A stretch of DNA of 64,000 nt, taken from Deltaproteobacteria bacterium (GTDB lineage Bacteria; Desulfobacterota; SM23-61). This document shows positions 60,467 to 64,000 of this stretch, piece by piece. How positions within the stretch are numbered: the stretch's first letter is position 1; every line of letters begins with the position of its first letter. A program made the position numbers and the translations under genes. The notes under the pieces are model-generated. The model made no database searches. It was not told the DNA's origin and saw nothing but the letters and a program-made list of their open reading frames with translations. The stretch is taken from contig VGSF01000001.1 of the NCBI GenBank assembly GCA_016875165.1, positions 62,001 through 126,000 on the forward strand. Direction: 5' to 3'.

Positions 60467-60627
60467 GGCGTTTTCTGTCCTGTTTGTTTTTGGGGGAATT
60501 GCTAAGTTGAATTTTCATCATTCGCGGGAATGACAAAAAGAAGGAAATTTTGCCCTTTTAAGACGTCATCAACACTGGCAGCTTTACCTGACAATCCCGT
60601 TCCTGCCGTTACCTGGGCTGTTGCGGC

Positions 60628-62040
60628 TTACACAAGCTTATCACTCTGTAGGCTACTGAGCAATTTGCCCAGGTTTTCTTTAGCATCGCCCCACATCAGT
60701 ATAGCCTGCTCCATCCCGTAAAGAGGATTATCCACGCCGGAAAAACCAGGTTTTTCATCCCAGTTCAATACGATAACAGACTTAGCCTCATGAGCATTCA
60801 ATATGGGCATACCGGATATGGGAGTATCCTGTTGCGTCGTGGCGGCAGGATTAACCACATCACAGGCACCCACCACAATTGCCAAATCAGCCTTCTTGAA
60901 TTCATCATTTATCTTGTCTAATTCAAATAACTTGTCATACTCTACACCCACATCGGCGAGCAATACATTCATATGACCCGGCATACGACCTGCAACAGGG
61001 TGTATGGCATACCGCACATTTGCCCCCCTGCCTTCAAACAACCTCTCTAGGTCATGCACCAGCCCCTGGGCTTGTGAAAGCGCCATGCCGTATCCCGGAA
61101 CAATAACGACATCCCTGGCGCCATTTAAGGAAGCAATAGCCCTATCAAATGGCGAAGCCTCAATACTGGCAGCTTTAACTGGCAGTGCCTGGCCCGCTGC
61201 TTCTTGAACCGGGCGACTAATGGTACGTTTAGACCCGGACAGCACATTGATTACACTCCGGTTCATAGCCTTGCACATAGAAAGTGTAAGCAGAGAACCC
61301 GAAGCAGCTACACAAGCTCCACATCCAATCAGCAGATAATTGCTAAGCGCAATACCGACAAAGGACGCCGCAAACCCTGCCGTAGCATTAAAGAAAGAAA
61401 TTATTACGGGCATGTCAGCTCCACCGATACGAATGGTAAAGATAACTCCCCCTATAATAGATATTACGATAAGAGTTACAGCTAAACCGATTCCCACGGG
61501 CAAGCCGATTTTCAGCAAAGAAAATACGCATAATATTATGGTGATGGCAGACAATCCAAGTAGAATCTGCGAATGTTTGGCTAAAAGCACCGGTCGCTGC
61601 TCAATTACTTTAGCCAGTTTCCCGGCGGCAATAAGGCTTCCGCTAAATGTGACTGCTCCCACTACTATACCCAGAACGCTGCCAAACTGTGCTATGGCAG
61701 CTAAATCAGCGCCACCCATTACATACTCAGAAAAAGCAATTAGAAAGGCGGCAACACCACCACAGCCATGTTGAAAAGCTACCATCTGGGGGACATCTAT
61801 CATACGGACTTTAACCGCCAGCGCTGCTCCAACAGTTCCACCGATTAATACGGCAATTAATATAAATTCGGGAAACAAGGTGGGATAACGGATCATTATA
61901 AAAGCCACGGCTCCAGCATAGGCAAGTATATTAAGCCATCCACCTAAACGCGCCGTACGGGGACCCCGGAATAATGCTATTCCTCCCAGGAAAAGAAGAA
62001 TGACAATCGCAGCAACAATATGATCAACCTGCAATTCCAT
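60628..62040 (-). CDS. pntB: NAD(P) transhydrogenase beta subunit
   Basis: 470 residues: nine or so membrane helices, then the NADP-binding domain (VIVPGYGMALSQAQG, HPVAGRMPGHMNVLLADVGV, GACDVVNPAA). Couples hydride transfer between NADH and NADP+ to proton translocation together with PntAA/PntAB. Starts one base after pntAB ends. Confidence 0.95.
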   Translation of the reverse strand: MELQVDHIVAAIVILLFLGGIALFRGPRTARLGGWLNILAYAGAVAFIMIRYPTLFPEFILIAVLIGGTVGAALAVKVRMIDVPQMVAFQHGCGGVAAFLIAFSEYVMGGADLAAIAQFGSVLGIVVGAVTFSGSLIAAGKLAKVIEQRPVLLAKHSQILLGLSAITIILCVFSLLKIGLPVGIGLAVTLIVISIIGGVIFTIRIGGADMPVIISFFNATAGFAASFVGIALSNYLLIGCGACVAASGSLLTLSMCKAMNRSVINVLSGSKRTISRPVQEAAGQALPVKAASIEASPFDRAIASLNGARDVVIVPGYGMALSQAQGLVHDLERLFEGRGANVRYAIHPVAGRMPGHMNVLLADVGVEYDKLFELDKINDEFKKADLAIVVGACDVVNPAATTQQDTPISGMPILNAHEAKSVIVLNWDEKPGFSGVDNPLYGMEQAILMWGDAKENLGKLLSSLQSDKLV

Positions 62041-62041
62041 A

Positions 62042-62323
62042 CTATTGTTTCCCCTTAAACATGTTGAACATGCGATCGGTTAATAAAAATCCACCAATAC
62101 AGTTAAACGAAGCTGTTATTATGGCTACAATAACTAAAATGATAATCTCAGTAGAGAGGCTTTTAGAAAACAAAACGAAAGCGCCAAGAATAGTTATTGA
62201 AGAAATGGCATTTGTGGCGCTCATTAACGGTGTATGCAACAGGGTAGGCACCCTCGAAACTAAAAAGTAGCCCACTAAGAGAATAAAGAAAAACGTTCCC
62301 AGCATAATAATAATAGAAAGCAT
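62042..62323 (-). CDS. pntAB: NAD(P) transhydrogenase alpha subunit, membrane part
   Basis: 93 residues with three hydrophobic helices. It is the separate alpha-2 subunit of three-gene transhydrogenases, lying between pntAA and pntB. FFFILLVGYFLVSRVPTLLHTPLMSATNAI is characteristic. Confidence 0.92.
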   Translation of the reverse strand: MLSIIIMLGTFFFILLVGYFLVSRVPTLLHTPLMSATNAISSITILGAFVLFSKSLSTEIIILVIVAIITASFNCIGGFLLTDRMFNMFKGKQ

Positions 62324-62349
62324 CTATATTCCTCCTCTATATTCCTCCT

Positions 62350-63522
62350 CTATTTAGCCTTCATTTCCTCCATTGCTTTTAGAGTTCCTTTATGAACAAT
62401 TTTACCTCCATAGGTAACCATAGCCTCTTTATTGATTTCATCATCAAGGTCGAATTTTTCTGAATTACCTTTATACAGGTTAACGAAGAAATTATAAATA
62501 TTTTTGGAGTACAGCATGCTGGAATGGACAGGCATTCGCCCCGGCAGGTTTTTAAACCCATTGATAACTACGCCGTTAGCAAGCGTGATCTCTTTGCCGC
62601 CTTCTGTCAGCTCACAGTTACCACCCTGGTCTACACTAACGTCTACTATCACTGAACCTGGTTTCATCGAGCTTACAGCGTCTGCTGTAATTAAAATTGG
62701 AGCTCGCTCTGCCGGTACCAGGGCAGATAATATGACGACATCTACATCTTTTGCCAACGCTGATAGAAATTGTTGTTCCTTTTTAAGCCAATCCTGTGAT
62801 AGTGCCTTAGCATATCCGCCTTCTCCTTCGGCAATTTCTTTGGGTACATCCCATCCTGTGTCTGTCGCTCCCAGGCTGCGCCCGGCTTCTCTGGCTGCAG
62901 CACGAATATCAACAGAAGATACTACGCCGCCCAACCTCTTGGCTGTGGCAATAGACTGTAATCCAACAACACCAGCCCCTATTACCAAAAATTTGGCGGG
63001 ATTAACCATTCCAACAGCAGTCCCTACCATGGGAACAAACTTCGGCAGCCGATTAGCTGCTACTAACACTGCCTTATACCCTGCTATCGTGCTCATACTG
63101 CTCAAAGCATCCATTGGTTGTGCCCGGGCAATCCTGGGGATAGCATCCATGGAAAAAGATGTAATGCCACGGTCGCGTAATTTTCGCACCATATCATGGT
63201 TACCAGGAGCAGCGGGATGAATAAATGTAATTAATACGGCTCCCTCTTGCATCAGGGAAATTTCATGTTCGCCCAGTTGATCATTAACCATGGGCTCCTT
63301 TACTTTGAGAATTACCCGGCTCTTTTGGAAAAGTTCACGAACATCTGTCACTATCTCCGCTCCTACGTTGAGATAGGCGCGGTCTTCAATCATGGCGCCA
63401 GCACCTGCGCCTGATTGCACCAGTACCTTATAGCCGCGCTTGGTAAGTTCTTCGACTTCCTTTGGCAGCAGAGCTACTCGCCCTTCCTCAGCCATAATTT
63501 CCCTGGGTACTCCTATTATCAT
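62350..63522 (-). CDS. pntAA: NAD(P) transhydrogenase alpha subunit, NAD-binding part
   Basis: 390 residues, alanine-dehydrogenase-like. MIIGVPREIMAEEGRVALLP at the start, RAQPMDALSSMSTIAGYKAV with the conserved Arg-Gln-type loop, and VIGAGVVGLQSIATAKRLGGVV as NAD fold. AAAGGAGG five nt before the ATG. The 26-bp gap to pntAB carries a duplicated TATTCCTCCTC. Confidence 0.95.
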   Translation of the reverse strand: MIIGVPREIMAEEGRVALLPKEVEELTKRGYKVLVQSGAGAGAMIEDRAYLNVGAEIVTDVRELFQKSRVILKVKEPMVNDQLGEHEISLMQEGAVLITFIHPAAPGNHDMVRKLRDRGITSFSMDAIPRIARAQPMDALSSMSTIAGYKAVLVAANRLPKFVPMVGTAVGMVNPAKFLVIGAGVVGLQSIATAKRLGGVVSSVDIRAAAREAGRSLGATDTGWDVPKEIAEGEGGYAKALSQDWLKKEQQFLSALAKDVDVVILSALVPAERAPILITADAVSSMKPGSVIVDVSVDQGGNCELTEGGKEITLANGVVINGFKNLPGRMPVHSSMLYSKNIYNFFVNLYKGNSEKFDLDDEINKEAMVTYGGKIVHKGTLKAMEEMKAK

Positions 63523-63992
63523 ATTAACCTCCTTTAAAACTATAAAGGCCGCCGCATGATCAAAATTAGCGGCGGATTTAACCCAATATTTATAGAATCC
63601 TAAATTGAGCGATTTTTATTGGCCCGGAGAAAATAGAAAAACGTTTATTGGGCGCATAGATATGATGATCTCGTAAAAAGTCTGAAAATGCCCTTTTCCG
63701 TCATTCCGGCGGAAGCCGGAATCCAGTTATTTCAAGGAGTTATCAAACCTCTGGACTCCGGTTTTCACCTGTCTGCCAGGCACAGGCAGGCCGGAGTGGC
63801 GGCTTTTTACGAGATCATCAGATATGGATATATAATACTTTCACACGAAAAAAAAATCTACCACCGAATAAGTGACCATAATCCGTAATCAAAATATGAA
63901 GTAGAAAATAGAAACATCTTCTGGGGTGGCATGAACATTGACTGAAAACGGGGTTGTCACTCTCAACCTATGCTTCACCCAGGAGGCGCAGA
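63523..63992. other. pntAA upstream region
   Basis: No gene seen. An inverted repeat CCGCCGC / GCGGCGG with a 13-nt loop (63549-63575) sits in the presumed pntAA leader. The remainder is occupied by an R1 element and AT-rich DNA. Confidence 0.5.
63664..63819. repeat. MITE family R1, A-type core, inverted, with 6-bp target duplication
   Basis: 156 bp, ends GATGATCTCGTAAAAAGTC and GGCTTTTTACGAGATCATC, flanked by AGATAT at 63658-63663 and 63820-63825. Core reversed relative to the other A-type copies. Confidence 0.85.
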
Positions 63993-64000
63993 ATGAACAT
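63993..64000 (+). CDS. Possible gene start at the right edge
   Basis: AGGAGG at 63981-63986, six nt, then ATG AAC AT at 63993. Only two codons are visible, so nothing can be said of the product. Confidence 0.25.

Noticed and set aside
62504-63220. 238-codon plus-strand open frame
   Set aside because: Antisense to pntAA, with no ribosome site.

Overview
The window reads as a chromosome segment of an anaerobic, acid-oxidising bacterium, most likely a Desulfobacterota (Syntrophobacter/Syntrophus/Desulfobacterales type). This is inferred from gene content: two tungsten/molybdenum aldehyde ferredoxin oxidoreductases (AOR), two 2-oxoacid:ferredoxin oxidoreductases, a two-subunit B12-dependent methylmalonyl-CoA mutase, class I two-subunit fumarase, TRAP and TctABC carboxylate transporters, and many short interspersed repeats. 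No rRNA, tRNA or CRISPR array was seen.

Layout. 1-1.6 kb: N-terminal 540 codons of a DUF499-like ATPase running off the left edge. 1.9-5.1 kb: tctCBA transporter behind a consensus sigma-70 promoter. 5.2-6.6 kb: a small monooxygenase-fold gene and a decayed toxin-antitoxin pair. 6.6-18.6 kb: a twelve-gene minus-strand array: GntR regulator, NAD-dependent beta-hydroxyacid dehydrogenase, TRAP dctP-dctQ-dctM, AOR, MoaD/ThiS-like protein, then ferredoxin / cysteine-rich partner / PdxA-family dehydrogenase / ferredoxin / cysteine-rich partner. 19.1-24.4 kb (plus): amidohydrolase, second AOR, archaeal-type thymidylate synthase homologue, Nudix hydrolase.

24.4-48.9 kb is, on the minus strand, a methylmalonyl-CoA (propionate) oxidation supercluster: tetR, mutase large and small subunits, epimerase, malic enzyme, fumarase alpha/beta, sdhC-sdhD-sdhA-sdhB, sucC, then sucD and korDABC. 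It is interrupted between sucC and sucD by a plus-strand cassette (28.8-36.3 kb) with a second korDABC, a second TRAP transporter, a frameshifted nucleotidyltransferase locus and vapBC. Together the minus-strand genes run methylmalonyl-CoA to succinyl-CoA, succinate, fumarate, malate, pyruvate and then oxidative decarboxylation to an acyl-CoA with reduced ferredoxin.

49.4-60.5 kb: a DUF6599 lipoprotein-like gene, a Tat-type aldo/keto reductase with a ferredoxin tail, an M81 peptidase beside a dipeptide ABC transporter (fused ATPase, two permeases, binding protein) and alanine racemase. 60.6-63.5 kb: pntAA-pntAB-pntB transhydrogenase.

Intergenic DNA is heavily colonised by miniature inverted-repeat elements. 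Three families show terminal inverted repeats together with target-site duplications that can be read directly, one element is nested in another, and several gene ends are made of repeat sequence. The most interesting candidate system is the AOR array with its duplicated ferredoxin/cysteine-rich modules around a PdxA-family enzyme, whose two partner families I could not name. Several strong promoter/operator pairs (GntR, TetR, VapB, TctC) are also visible.
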